A stretch of 45,931 nt of DNA from JBBQTQ01 sp038213135 (GTDB lineage Bacteria; Actinomycetota; Thermoleophilia; Gaiellales; Gaiellaceae), in contig JBBQTQ010000006.1 of the NCBI GenBank assembly GCA_038213135.1, positions 1 through 45,931 on the forward strand. Reading direction: 5' to 3'. This document shows positions 35,175 through 43,990 of this stretch, piece after piece. A program made the translations under genes and the position numbers. Position 1 is the first letter of the stretch, and each line of letters begins with the position of its first letter. A model generated the notes under the pieces. That model saw only the letters and a list, made by a program, of their open reading frames with translations. It was not told where the DNA came from and did no database searches.

Positions 35175-37070
35175 CTAGGGAAGCGGGATCTGCAGCTGGC
35201 CTTCGACGACGAGAGCAGCCAGACCGGTGCGCAGCAGGCCACGGCGTCCCTCGTAGATCAGGTAGCGCGGCTCCCAGCGCGGGAAGAACTTGGCGTTGAA
35301 GCGGTAGAGGCTCTCGATCTGGAAGAACGGGTTGCCGAGCGAGACGACCCGGCCGAGGACGCGCTCGAGGCGGCCGCTCGGCCGGTCGAGCAGCCGCGCG
35401 AAGGCTGCGAAGTTCAGGGAGAGCTCCTCGATACCGCGCACCCGCAGGAGCTCGATCGCCTGGACGACGAGGTACTCGGTCAGCCCGTTCGGCGTCGCGC
35501 GCTCGCGGCACATCAGGGAGAGCGACATCGCCTTCCGGTCGTTCGTCGGGACGAAGTGGAGGAACGCGCGCACGGTGCCTTCCTCGTCGCGCGCGAGGAT
35601 GACGACGCTGTCCTCCTGATGCTCGCCGCGGAGCGAGTCCATCGCCATCGAGAAGCCGCGCTCGCAGGCGCCGTCACGCCAGCGCTCTGCCACGTGCTCG
35701 AGCTCGACGAGCGTCGAGGCGTCGATCGAGTCCAGCTCGTGGATCGAGGAGGAAAAGCCGGCCTTCTCCAGGCGGGCGACCGATTGCCGGACCTTCCGGA
35801 TCGCGCGGCCCTCGAGCGAGAACTCGCCGGTGTCGACGATCGCCTCGTCGCCGACGTAGAGGGAACGGAGACCGGCTTTGCGCCAGAGCCCGACGAGCAG
35901 CTCGCTCGCGCCGACCGCACCGACCCGCAGGCCGCGCGTCTCGGCGAACGCGCAGGTCTCGCGCACGAGCTCGGGGAGCGCCGCCGCCGGCCCGACCGGG
36001 TCGCCCGAGACGAGCAGCACGCCGTTCTCGATCCTGTACGCGAGGAACGCGCTGCTGCACGAGCTGAACAGGTAGTGGACGTCCTTGCGGAGCTTGAAGA
36101 ACGCGAGCGTGTCGCGCCCGTGGGCGCGCACGAGCTCCAGTGCCGCCTGTCGCTCGCCCGCGCCGGGCAGCTCGTTCGGCGGCTCCAGCGGCCGGAACGC
36201 GATCCAGGCGCCGCCGACGATCGCCAGGAGTCCGAGCAGGCCGGTTGCGGAGGGGAGCCAAGCGAGGGAGTGGGGGAAGCCGATCGCCGGCTCCGTCCAC
36301 GTGAGGAGGGCGAAGGCCTCGTGGAAGGTGACGAGCGGCCCGCCGGGCCGGCCTGCCATCACCCACGCGGCGAGGCTCGTCAGCAGCGCGGTGCCGCCGG
36401 CGACCGCGACGATCCCGAACGCTCGCTTGCGCAGACGGCCGTGCCGCACGCAGAAGGCGTCACGTCCGAGCCAGAGCCCGGCCGCGGCCAGCCACGACAG
36501 AATGGCCTCCTCGAAGTCCAGGCCCTTCAGCACGCTGAACGCGCCGAGCAGTGCGAGCAGGGCAATCGAGACGTAGACCGCTCGCCGCCTTCGGCGTTGG
36601 AGGTACATCGCGGTCACCATCAGCGCGACGCTCGTCGGGACGGCCAAGGTGTGGAAGACGGGCACCGTCTCGACCGGCTCGATCTGGAGCAGCAGATGGT
36701 CTCGCCAGGCGACGTCGGGCGTCAGCGCAGAGAGCAGGTTGACGAGGCCGAGAACGAAGGTTGCACCCCCGGCGAGCGCCGGCAGGCCGTCGGCTCGGCG
36801 CATCGCTCGTAGGGGCGCGGTGCGGCGGTGGAAGCCGACCCGCCACGACGCGGTGTCGCGATGGCGCGGAATCAGGTCACGCAGGTCCTTGAGGATCAGC
36901 CAGATGCCGATCGCGGCACCGAGACTTGTCGCGAGATCGTCGTGCCAGAGGCCGAGGAAGCGGCCTAGGAGCGCGCCGGCGAGCACGGCCATCCCGAGAT
37001 GGCATTCGTGGACGCGCTGGCCCAGCACGCGGACGCGCGGGCCCTTCTCGTGGCGCTCGAGTCTGATCAT
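35175..37070 (-). CDS. MprF-like membrane protein with DUF2156 phosphatidylglycerol aminoacyltransferase domain
   Basis: This encodes 631 residues from ATG at 37070. Residues about 20-305 contain about seven transmembrane helices. Residues about 310-630 are a DUF2156 double-GNAT domain: ALELVRAHGRDTLAFFKLRKDVHYLFS, FLAYRIENGVLLVSGDPVGP, GLRSLYVGDEAIVD, MALAR-like VARLEKAGFSSSIHEL, LSLMCRERATPNGLTEYLVVQ and the closing FFQIESLYRFNAKFFPRWEPRYLIYE. Such proteins transfer Lys or Ala from tRNA to phosphatidylglycerol, changing membrane charge. The flippase part is shorter than in full MprF. Ribosome site is weak. Confidence 0.92.
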   Translation of the reverse strand: MIRLERHEKGPRVRVLGQRVHECHLGMAVLAGALLGRFLGLWHDDLATSLGAAIGIWLILKDLRDLIPRHRDTASWRVGFHRRTAPLRAMRRADGLPALAGGATFVLGLVNLLSALTPDVAWRDHLLLQIEPVETVPVFHTLAVPTSVALMVTAMYLQRRRRRAVYVSIALLALLGAFSVLKGLDFEEAILSWLAAAGLWLGRDAFCVRHGRLRKRAFGIVAVAGGTALLTSLAAWVMAGRPGGPLVTFHEAFALLTWTEPAIGFPHSLAWLPSATGLLGLLAIVGGAWIAFRPLEPPNELPGAGERQAALELVRAHGRDTLAFFKLRKDVHYLFSSCSSAFLAYRIENGVLLVSGDPVGPAAALPELVRETCAFAETRGLRVGAVGASELLVGLWRKAGLRSLYVGDEAIVDTGEFSLEGRAIRKVRQSVARLEKAGFSSSIHELDSIDASTLVELEHVAERWRDGACERGFSMAMDSLRGEHQEDSVVILARDEEGTVRAFLHFVPTNDRKAMSLSLMCRERATPNGLTEYLVVQAIELLRVRGIEELSLNFAAFARLLDRPSGRLERVLGRVVSLGNPFFQIESLYRFNAKFFPRWEPRYLIYEGRRGLLRTGLAALVVEGQLQIPLP

Positions 37071-37146
37071 CAGGTTCTTTGTCGGTACGAGACGGCCACA
37101 GCCGTAGAGGACCCCGCTTCAGGGTAGGCGAGATCGCGGACGGCTG

Positions 37147-37596
37147 CTAACCGGTTCCGTTGCAGATCGCAGGCGTGCACTTCGAGACGGTCACCTTCGT
37201 CACGACGACGCCGGCTACCTCGAAATTCGTGAAGACCCCGTGTCCGAGCACGAGGTAGCCGTGCGCCGAGACCTCCGTCTTGTACTCGTGGAGCGACGAG
37301 CCATAGCGCCGTTTCAGGCGAGCGAGGCCCCCGGCAGCGCCGGTGCAGATCCGGTCGAAGGTGCAGAAGCCAGGGAGGCCAACGAGCACCCAGCGGACGC
37401 GACCCTTCTCCAGGAAGACCGTGAAGCCGCTCTCGGGGGCGTAGGCGAGCACGCCGAAGGTGTCCTTCTGCGGCACGCCCAGCCGGGACACGACCTGCGC
37501 GCGGGTCATGCCGAGGCTGATCCCGGCGACGCTCTCGTTCACGACGATCGCGTGGCTCGGGAAGCCGACCACCGCCGCGAGAAGCAGAGGAAGCAC
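37147..37596 (-). CDS. Secreted protein with SmpA/OmlA-like strand pattern
   Basis: This encodes 149 residues from GTG at 37596, with a short hydrophobic leader (MLPLLLAAVVGFPSHA). The segment SVAGISLGMTRAQVVSRLGVPQ is the hallmark of small BLIP/SmpA-like modules (I.LGMT..QV...LG.P). The rest is beta-rich with four Cys (FCTFDRICTG and SKCTPAIC), probably disulfide-bonded outside the cell. No enzyme activity is implied. It is divergent from the CopD-like gene 22 bases away. Confidence 0.8.
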   Translation of the reverse strand: MLPLLLAAVVGFPSHAIVVNESVAGISLGMTRAQVVSRLGVPQKDTFGVLAYAPESGFTVFLEKGRVRWVLVGLPGFCTFDRICTGAAGGLARLKRRYGSSLHEYKTEVSAHGYLVLGHGVFTNFEVAGVVVTKVTVSKCTPAICNGTG

Positions 37597-37618
37597 CGGC
37601 GGATCCTAGGATGGGGCG

Positions 37619-38065
37619 GTGGACACCGCCCTGAGCGTCGTGCACACGCTCGCCGCGATGGTCTGGGTCGGCGGCAGCGTCGTGCTGGTCTTCGTCGGGA
37701 TCCCGGTGCTGCGGACGCTCGAGGGGCCAGAGCGCGCGGCGGCGATCCGCCGGCTCGGGCGGCGCTGGCGGCCGATCGGCTGGGGGGCGCTCGGCGTCGC
37801 GATCGCAACCGGAGTCGGCAACGCGCTGGAAGCGGACTTCCACGGCTCCTTCCGCCCGGTCTTCACGGCGAAGGTCGTCCTCGTCGGGGCACTTGTCGTC
37901 ACCGCCGGGTTCCACGACTTCGTGCTCGCGCCGGCGCTCGGCCGGCAACTGCGCGAAGGCAGGCAGCCGACGCTGCGGCGCCGGCTGATCGTCGTCGGCT
38001 GGTTTAGCTTTGCGTTTACGATTGCCGTGCCCGTGCTCGGCGTCGTGCTCGTTCACCTCGACTGA
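37619..38065 (+). CDS. CopD/DUF4149-like membrane protein
   Basis: This encodes 148 residues from GTG at 37619 behind AGGATGGGG. Four transmembrane helices are visible. The first, LSVVHTLAAMVWVGGSVVLVF, carries the H..A...W.GG pattern of CopD-like proteins, where His may bind copper or haem. Other marks are WRPIGWGALGVAIATGVGNAL, FTAKVVLVGALVVTAGFHDFVLAP and the final VPVLGVVLVHLD. It acts in the membrane. The substrate is not evident from context. Confidence 0.85.
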   Translation: MDTALSVVHTLAAMVWVGGSVVLVFVGIPVLRTLEGPERAAAIRRLGRRWRPIGWGALGVAIATGVGNALEADFHGSFRPVFTAKVVLVGALVVTAGFHDFVLAPALGRQLREGRQPTLRRRLIVVGWFSFAFTIAVPVLGVVLVHLD

Positions 38066-38076
38066 AGGAACGGCTC

Positions 38077-39135
38077 TTGGACTATGCGCTCGTAGGTCAG
38101 GCAACATCGGACTCGCTCGCCCGCTTCGTCGATCTCGTCGACAAGAAGCTCGCTGCCGGCGGCTACGAGCGCACCGACGATCCGCGTGAGGCGAACCTCG
38201 TCCTGAATCTCGTCGACGAGAACGATCCGAAGCCGTTCCGGCGCGGGTCGCGCGGCACCTTCGTCGTCGCCGTCTACGAGCGCGCCAGCCACGGCCTCGT
38301 CGAGGACTACCCGATGCTCGTGCGTGCGCTTGCCAACCTCGTCCTCTGTTACGTCGAGGGCGAGGGCGCGTGGTTCACGACCATGGAGCGCGGTCACTAC
38401 GGCGTCGAGTCGACCGACGAGCAGGAGCTCGCCGCAGGTGTCGTCGAGCGGCTCGACCCGCTCGCCCGCTCGCGGCTCGTGATCGACAACGAGTTCCGCA
38501 CCGACCTCGAGCCCGAGCTCTGGGACGGCGACGAGATCAGCGAGTCGATCATCGAGGCCGGAGCGCGGATGGGCGACCTCGACCTGCTGCCTTCGCCGTT
38601 CCCGATCGAGGATCTGCTGAACGAGCAGGACCTCAGGCACGTGAAGCGGCTCTACGGGATCGGCGGCCTCTCGTACGGGAACCTCTCGGCGCGCAAGGAC
38701 GAGACGCGCTTCTGGATGAGCGCGAGCGGCGTCGACAAGTCGAAGCTCGAGACGCCCGGCCGCGACATCCTGCTCGTCAGCGGCTACGACGAGGCCGGCG
38801 GCAAGATGATCCTGAGCGTGCCGCCCGGCGTCGAGCCGAGGCGGGTCTCGGTCGACGCGATCGAGCACTGGATGATCTACCAGGCCCATCCCGACGTCGG
38901 CGCGATCCTGCACGTGCACGCCTGGGTCGAGGGGATCCACGCGACGGAGATCAACTTCCCGTGCGGGACGCATGAGCTCGCGACGAACGTCGCGGAGTTA
39001 CTCGCGCGCGAGCCCGATCCGGGGAACGCCGTGATCGGCCTGCGCAACCACGGGATCACCGCGACAGGCCCGAGCCTCGGCGAGATCCTCGACCGGATCG
39101 AGCCGCTCGTGCAGCGGCAGATACCGATGCTGTGA
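38077..39135 (+). CDS. Class II aldolase/adducin-like protein with extra N-terminal domain
   Basis: This encodes 352 residues. The TTG at 38077 follows GAAGGAACGG and fixes the start. Residues about 1-175 form a domain I do not recognise (EANLVLNLVDENDPKPFRRGSRGTF..., AWFTTMERGHYG). Residues about 185-350 are a class II aldolase fold: GGLSYGNLSAR, FWMSASGVDKSKL, IYQAHPDVGAILHVHAW (zinc ligands His279, His281) and VIGLRNHGITATG (Asn324, His325). It probably acts on a sugar phosphate or related keto acid. The N-terminal domain is the novel part. A strong hairpin ends the gene. Confidence 0.88.
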   Translation: MDYALVGQATSDSLARFVDLVDKKLAAGGYERTDDPREANLVLNLVDENDPKPFRRGSRGTFVVAVYERASHGLVEDYPMLVRALANLVLCYVEGEGAWFTTMERGHYGVESTDEQELAAGVVERLDPLARSRLVIDNEFRTDLEPELWDGDEISESIIEAGARMGDLDLLPSPFPIEDLLNEQDLRHVKRLYGIGGLSYGNLSARKDETRFWMSASGVDKSKLETPGRDILLVSGYDEAGGKMILSVPPGVEPRRVSVDAIEHWMIYQAHPDVGAILHVHAWVEGIHATEINFPCGTHELATNVAELLAREPDPGNAVIGLRNHGITATGPSLGEILDRIEPLVQRQIPML

Positions 39136-39161
39136 TCCACCGCCATGGGTTAGCTGAGACC

Positions 39162-39191
39162 GAGGGACAGGCCTCTTGAGGCCTGTCCCTC
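39162..39191. terminator. Perfect 14-base-pair hairpin
   Basis: GAGGGACAGGCCTC (39162-39175) and GAGGCCTGTCCCTC (39178-39191) pair fully around TT. It lies between the aldolase stop and the next gene 20 bases on, without a T run. It may be a terminator or an operator near the following start. Confidence 0.6.
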
Positions 39192-39210
39192 ACCCCACGA
39201 GGTAGGGCTA

Positions 39211-40158
39211 GTGGAACTCCGGCTGATGGTCGAGGGTCAGGAGGACGTGACCTGGGAGCAATGGCTCGCGCTCGCCACCGCGGCGGAGGAGTCGGGACTG
39301 GACGCCTTCTTCCGCTCCGACCACTACGCGTCCGGCCGTCCGGGCCGCGGCTCGCTGGACGCCTGGGCGACGCTCGCCGCGCTCGCGATGCACACGAAGC
39401 GCGTGCGCCTCGGGACGCTCGTCTCGCCAGTCACCTTCCGCCATCCGTCGGAGCTGGCGAAGGTCGCGGCGACGGTCGACCACGTTTCCGGTGGGCGCGT
39501 CGAGCTCGGGATCGGGGCCGGCTGGAACGAGGGCGAGCACCGCGCGTACGGCTTCCCGTTCCCCGGTCTCGGCGAGCGGATGGAGCTGCTCGAGGAGCAG
39601 CTGGAGATCATCCACCGGAGCTGGACCGAGGAGACCTTCAGCTTCAAGGGCCGCCACTACGAGCTCGAGGACTGCGCCGCGCTGCCGAGGCCGTTGCAGC
39701 GGCCGCGCCCGCCGCTGATCATGGGCGGCGAGGCGAAGCCTCGGTCGATCGCGCTCGCCGTGCGCTTCGCCGACGAGTACAACACGCTCGCCGCGACATT
39801 CGACGAGGTGCGCGAGCGCCGCAGGCGGCTGGTCGAGGGGTGCGAGGGGGCCGGGCGCGCGCCGCACACTCTCCGTTACTCGGTGATGGCGGTGACGATC
39901 GTCGGCGCCGACCGCGCGGAGGTCCTCGAGCGGGCTCGTCTCGTGCAGCACCGCTTCTTCGATCCTGCCGACGACGTGGCCGCTCTCGTCGACAGCCGCG
40001 CCGACCGCTGGCTCGTCGGGACGGCCGAGCAGGCGATCGAGCGGCTGCAGGTGCTCGCCAAGGCCGGTGTCGAGCGCGTCTATCTCCAGCACCTCGCCCA
40101 CGAGGACACGGAGATGGTCCGCTTCGTCGGGCGCGAGATTCTGCCCGCCCTCTCGTAG
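39211..40158 (+). CDS. LLM-class F420-dependent oxidoreductase
   Basis: This encodes 315 residues from GTG at 39211 with GAGGTAGG upstream. Luciferase-like features: MELRLMVEGQEDVTWEQWLA, ESGLDAFFRSDHYA, VRLGTLVSPVTFRHPSELAKV, VSGGRVELGIGAGWNEGEHRAYG, and PPLIMGGEAKPRSIALAVRFADEYN. The RSDHY and TFRHPSELAK patterns fit the TIGR03560-like F420 subgroup. It would reduce or oxidise an unknown substrate using F420. It differs clearly from the other member at 7903-8793. Confidence 0.93.
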   Translation: MELRLMVEGQEDVTWEQWLALATAAEESGLDAFFRSDHYASGRPGRGSLDAWATLAALAMHTKRVRLGTLVSPVTFRHPSELAKVAATVDHVSGGRVELGIGAGWNEGEHRAYGFPFPGLGERMELLEEQLEIIHRSWTEETFSFKGRHYELEDCAALPRPLQRPRPPLIMGGEAKPRSIALAVRFADEYNTLAATFDEVRERRRRLVEGCEGAGRAPHTLRYSVMAVTIVGADRAEVLERARLVQHRFFDPADDVAALVDSRADRWLVGTAEQAIERLQVLAKAGVERVYLQHLAHEDTEMVRFVGREILPALS

Positions 40159-40165
40159 CCCGAAG

Positions 40166-40831
40166 GTGGAGCGGACCGGCGAGCCTCGTTTCCGCGACCG
40201 GGCCGATGCCGGCCGGCGGCTCGCGGAGCTCCTCACCGACTACGCGGGTCGGGACGACGTCGTCGTACTCGGCCTCCCGCGTGGCGGCGTGCCGGTCGCG
40301 TTCGAGGTGGCACAGGCCCTCCGCGCTCCGCTCGACGTCTTCGTCGTCCGCAAGCTCGGTCTGCCCGGCCAGGAGGAGCTGGCGATGGGCGCGATCGCGA
40401 GCGGCGGCGTTCGCACGATCAACAGGGACGTGGTCGATGACCTACGGCTTCCCGAGGAGCTGATCGCGTCGGTCGCGGAGCGCGAGGCGGAAGTGCTGCT
40501 CCGCCGCGAGGCTCTCTACCGCGGTGACAGGCCACCGCTCGACCTGGCCGGTCGGACCGCGATCCTCGTCGACGATGGGCTCGCGACGGGCGCGAGCATG
40601 CGTGCCGCGGTCGCGGCGCTGCGAGCTCTCGGGCCGGCCCGCGTCGTCGCCGCTGTGCCGACCGCCCCGCGTGAGACCGTCGCCGAGTTGGCGGCCGAGA
40701 TGGACGATCTCTTCGTCCTGATCACGCCGAGCCCGTTCCTGGCCGTCGGTCGCTGGTACGACGACTTCTCGCAGACGACCGACGACGAGGTTCGCGCGCT
40801 CCTAGCCGAGCGGGCGGATCTCGACGACTAG
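40166..40831 (+). CDS. Phosphoribosyltransferase-family protein
   Basis: This encodes 221 residues from GTG at 40166, eight bases after the oxidoreductase stop. Features: FRDRADAGRRLAELL, VVVLGLPRGGVPVAFEVA, VVRKLGLPGQEELAMGAIA, and the PRPP loop ILVDDGLATGASMRAAV. The end YDDFSQTTDDEVRALL is typical of this stand-alone PRTase group, often found with erythromycin-esterase or hydrolase domains. Its substrate is not established. Start chosen because the frame upstream overlaps the previous gene and lacks the family N-terminus. Confidence 0.92.
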   Translation: MERTGEPRFRDRADAGRRLAELLTDYAGRDDVVVLGLPRGGVPVAFEVAQALRAPLDVFVVRKLGLPGQEELAMGAIASGGVRTINRDVVDDLRLPEELIASVAEREAEVLLRREALYRGDRPPLDLAGRTAILVDDGLATGASMRAAVAALRALGPARVVAAVPTAPRETVAELAAEMDDLFVLITPSPFLAVGRWYDDFSQTTDDEVRALLAERADLDD

Positions 40832-40847
40832 CAGGAACGTTCTCGGG

Positions 40848-42146
40848 TCATAACGGCAGGTCGCGGGCGGCGAAGAAGACCGCTTCGGAGAAGGTCGGGT
40901 AGGGCTGGATCGTGTCGCGCAGGACGTCGATCGAGACCTCTGCCCGGATTGCCAGCGTCAGCTGCTGCAGCCACTCGCCGGACTCCGGGCCGACCGCGAC
41001 GGCGCCGACCAGCACGCGCCGCTTCGGATCGGCGAAGAGCTTCAGGAAGCCGGGCCGCTTCGGCCGCTCGAAAGTCGAGGCGCGGGCGGTTCGGTCGACC
41101 TGCCACTCGGCGCAGACGAGCCCTTCGCCGTCGGTCTTTCCGACCGTCGCGATCTGAGGGTCGGTGAACACCGCCGCGGGGATCGCGCGGTAGTCGGCCG
41201 GCACGCGGCCACCCGCGACGTTCGCCGCGCAAACCCGTGCCTGGTACTTGCCGACGTGCGTGAAGAGTGCGACGCCCGTCACGTCGCCGATCGCCCAGAT
41301 GCCCTCGGCCGCCTGCAAGTACTCGTCCACCTCGATGCCGGAGTGGCCGATCGTCAGCTCGAGCGGCTCGAGACCTTCGACGTTCGGCTGCCGGCCGGTC
41401 GCGACGAGTAGTCGCTCGGCCTCGAGCGAAGATCCGTCAGACAACACGGCGCGGATTCCCGCCTCGACCGACTCGACCCGAGCGGCGCGGACTTCGATTC
41501 CCTCCTCGCGGAAGACATCCGCGAGCAGCTCGCCGGCTGCGGGGTCGATCTTCGGTAGGAGCCTGCCCACAACAGTCACGCGCGCTCCCAGTCGCGCGTA
41601 GAGCTGGGCGAGCTCGACACCCGCGGCGCCGCCGCCGAGCACGATCAGGCTCTCGGGCACCTCGTGCGCCGAGGTGGCGTCGTTCGTCGTCCAGAAGTCG
41701 AGGCCCGCGAGGCCTGCGACCGGCGGCAGCGCAGGCCGAGAACCGGTCGCGATCACGAGCTTGTCGTACTCCAGCTCCTCGCCGTCCACCTCGACCACGC
41801 CCGCGCGCGCGACCCGAGCCACGCCGCGCAAGAGCTCGACCTTCCGCTCGGCGAGCCACGACTCCTGGCCCGAGTCGTCCCAGTTGTCTACGACCTGGTC
41901 GCGCCACGAAAAGACCTGGGTGGGGTCGAGCGTGGCCGAGGCGCCGGGGGCGATCGCGGCCGCGGCCACCAGCTCGGGCGCGCGGAGCAGCGTCTTCGAC
42001 GGCATGCAGGCGTAGTAGGTGCACTCCCCGCCGACGAGGGCGCGCTCGACGATCGTGATCGAGACCTCGGAGTCGAGCCTGCGCAGCGCCGCGCAGAAGG
42101 CTTCTCCGGTCGAGCCGGCGCCCAGGACGATCACGCGCTCCCCCAC
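40848..42146 (-). CDS. FAD/NAD(P)-dependent disulfide oxidoreductase
   Basis: This encodes 432 residues of the dihydrolipoamide dehydrogenase/mercuric reductase family. FAD loop VIVLGAGSTGEAF; redox pair GGECTYYACMPSK (CxxxxC); NAD(P) loop LGGGAAGVELAQL; second FAD motif GIWAIGDVTG. The C-terminal catalytic His of lipoamide dehydrogenases is missing: the region reads QPYPTFSEAV, so the substrate is probably not lipoamide. No N-terminal HMA domain is present. The ATG at 42146 is used. Its divergent partner, an ATP-grasp gene, begins 22 bases away. Confidence 0.93.
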   Translation of the reverse strand: MGERVIVLGAGSTGEAFCAALRRLDSEVSITIVERALVGGECTYYACMPSKTLLRAPELVAAAAIAPGASATLDPTQVFSWRDQVVDNWDDSGQESWLAERKVELLRGVARVARAGVVEVDGEELEYDKLVIATGSRPALPPVAGLAGLDFWTTNDATSAHEVPESLIVLGGGAAGVELAQLYARLGARVTVVGRLLPKIDPAAGELLADVFREEGIEVRAARVESVEAGIRAVLSDGSSLEAERLLVATGRQPNVEGLEPLELTIGHSGIEVDEYLQAAEGIWAIGDVTGVALFTHVGKYQARVCAANVAGGRVPADYRAIPAAVFTDPQIATVGKTDGEGLVCAEWQVDRTARASTFERPKRPGFLKLFADPKRRVLVGAVAVGPESGEWLQQLTLAIRAEVSIDVLRDTIQPYPTFSEAVFFAARDLPL

Positions 42147-42156
42147 CGGGCAATCC

Positions 42157-42162
42157 TATGCT
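42157..42162 (+). promoter_or_regulatory. -10 element of the ATP-grasp gene
   Basis: TATGCT at 42157-42162 lies six bases before the ATG at 42169. Transcription would start at or next to the ATG, giving a leaderless mRNA, a common arrangement in actinobacteria. No clear -35 is seen, as that position is inside the divergent gene. Confidence 0.5.
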
Positions 42163-42168
42163 CCGGCA

Positions 42169-43332
42169 ATGCAGACGGTCATCGTCGCCTGCCCGCAGGA
42201 GCGCGACCGCCGCGAGCTCTCCCACGACGAGCGCGCGGTCTTCGTCGGGCCCGACCTCGACCTGCTGACGGAGATCGACGCACCCGCGCTGATCGGCGAG
42301 CTCGCGGCGCTTCGGGTGGACGGGATCGTCGGCACGAAAGACCGCTCGGCCCTCGTCGCCTCGCTAGTCGCCGCGCGCTGCGGCTTGCTCAGCCCGACTC
42401 CGACCGCGCTGCTCGGCTGCCAGCACAAGCCGACCTCGCGGGCGATCATGCTCGACGCCGTCCCGGAGGCGACGCCGCGCTTCACGGTCGGACTGCCCGA
42501 CTTCCCGCCGCCCTGGATCGCGAAGCCCGTCGTCGGCCGGCTCTCGCAGGAGGTGCGCCGGATCGGGCATCCGGCTGCGCTCGCGGCGTTCGCCGCCGAA
42601 GGTCCCTACCGCGAGGCCTACGCGGCGATCTCCGACCTCGCCGGGCTGCCGCACGACGCCGTGCACGGCTACATCGTCGAGGAGCTCGTCGAGGGCGAGG
42701 AGGTGACGCTGGAGGGTTACGTCCACGACGGCCGGGTGACGGTGATCGGCGTCACCGATTCGGTCAAGTACGCGGGGACGAACAGCTTCGAGCGCTTCGA
42801 GTTCCCCTCGGCGCTGCCGGCCGATCGCCTGAGCGAGCTCGCCGGCGTTGCGGCGCGGCTGCTCCCTGCGCTCGGGTTCGACTGGGGCTTCTTCAACGTC
42901 GAATACGTGATCCCGCCCGCGGGACCTGCCAAGGTGGTCGAGGTCAACGGCAGGCTCGCGTCGCAGTTCTCGCCGCTTGTCCAGGCGGTGCACGGGCGCT
43001 CGACCTACGAGGCCCTCGTGACGCTCGCAGCCGGCGAGGACCCACGCTGGGATGCCGCGCCGCCGAACGGCGTCGCGATCAGCTATGCGGTCCGCGTCTT
43101 CGTCGACGCGTTCGTGGAGGCGGTGCCGGAGCCGCAGGAAGGAGTCGAGCTGCTCGTCCGGCCGGGGCTGCTCCTCTCGGAGCAGGGCGTCAACGACACC
43201 CAGAGCTACCGGCTGGCGATCTTCTCCGAGTGGGCCCCGACGAGGGAGGAAGCCGTCCGCCGCTGCCACGAACGCGTGCGAAGTCTCGAGTTCGAGCTCA
43301 CGCCCGCGGCAGTTCCACACCCGGCCTTCTGA
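42169..43332 (+). CDS. ATP-grasp domain ligase
   Basis: This encodes 387 residues from ATG at 42169. An N-terminal Rossmann-like part (MQTVIVACPQERDRRELSH) is followed by an ATP-grasp fold: WIAKPVVGRLSQEVRR with the nucleotide Lys, GYIVEELVEGEEVTLEGYV, and FFNVEYVIPPAGPAKVVEVNGRLASQFSPL with the metal-binding Glu and Asn. Members ligate a carboxylate to an amine, thiol or imide with ATP. The substrate is unknown; the carboxylate-amine ligase branch is the best guess. The 3' end overlaps the convergent permease gene by 35 bases. Confidence 0.93.
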   Translation: MQTVIVACPQERDRRELSHDERAVFVGPDLDLLTEIDAPALIGELAALRVDGIVGTKDRSALVASLVAARCGLLSPTPTALLGCQHKPTSRAIMLDAVPEATPRFTVGLPDFPPPWIAKPVVGRLSQEVRRIGHPAALAAFAAEGPYREAYAAISDLAGLPHDAVHGYIVEELVEGEEVTLEGYVHDGRVTVIGVTDSVKYAGTNSFERFEFPSALPADRLSELAGVAARLLPALGFDWGFFNVEYVIPPAGPAKVVEVNGRLASQFSPLVQAVHGRSTYEALVTLAAGEDPRWDAAPPNGVAISYAVRVFVDAFVEAVPEPQEGVELLVRPGLLLSEQGVNDTQSYRLAIFSEWAPTREEAVRRCHERVRSLEFELTPAAVPHPAF

Positions 43333-43990
43333 GCCCCGCCGGGGTCAGCAGCCGCTGCACCCCGAGGAAGAGGACGAAGACGAGCGCGCTCAGCGCCATC
43401 ACGCAGATCGACGCGCCGAGCACGCCCTCGAGCCGGTAGCTGGCCTGGTTGACGATGATGTCGCCGAGTCCGCCTCCGCCGGCGATCGCTGCGATCGGCG
43501 CGGTCGCGACGACGGTCACCGCGGCGATCCGGATGCCCGCGAAGAGCAGGGGCAGCGCCAGCGGCAGCTCCACACGGGCGAGCGTCTGCCGGTGACTCAT
43601 GCCCATCCCGCGTGCGGCCTCGACGACGTCCCGGTCGACAGCGTCGACGCCCTGGTAGGCGTTGGTGAGGATCGGGCCGCTCGCGAGCACGGCCAGCGCG
43701 ACCATGTTGTTCACGAAGCCGACTCCCAGCACGGTCAGGAGCACGCCGATCAGGACGAGGCTCGGCAACGCGCGGCCGACGATCGACGTCCCGACCGCCA
43801 GCGAGGAGCCGCGGTGGAAGTGGCCGAGCACGATCCCGAGCGGCAGCGCGACCGCCAGCGCGATCCCGAGTGCCGCCCCGGACAGCTCGAGCTGCTCGGC
43901 GGCCTTCTGGAGCAGGAAGACGGGATGGTCGCCGATGAACCGGAACGCGTCGAGGAAGGTGTGCGGCTGGAACGCGTCGGCGAGGATCAC
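43298..43990 (-). CDS. Osmoprotectant-type ABC transporter permease
   Basis: This encodes 230 residues from GTG at 43990 (GTGA overlap); an upstream GTG at 44011 is less likely. About five to six helices with the BPD_transp_1 signature DVVEAARGMGMSHRQTLARVELPLALP (EAA loop). The loop SIVGRALPSLVLIGVLL and IAAIAGGGGLGDIIVNQ are typical of OpuC/YehW permeases for glycine betaine, choline or related solutes. It pairs with the permease encoded just upstream. Confidence 0.93.
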   Translation of the reverse strand: MILADAFQPHTFLDAFRFIGDHPVFLLQKAAEQLELSGAALGIALAVALPLGIVLGHFHRGSSLAVGTSIVGRALPSLVLIGVLLTVLGVGFVNNMVALAVLASGPILTNAYQGVDAVDRDVVEAARGMGMSHRQTLARVELPLALPLLFAGIRIAAVTVVATAPIAAIAGGGGLGDIIVNQASYRLEGVLGASICVMALSALVFVLFLGVQRLLTPAGLRRPGVELPRA

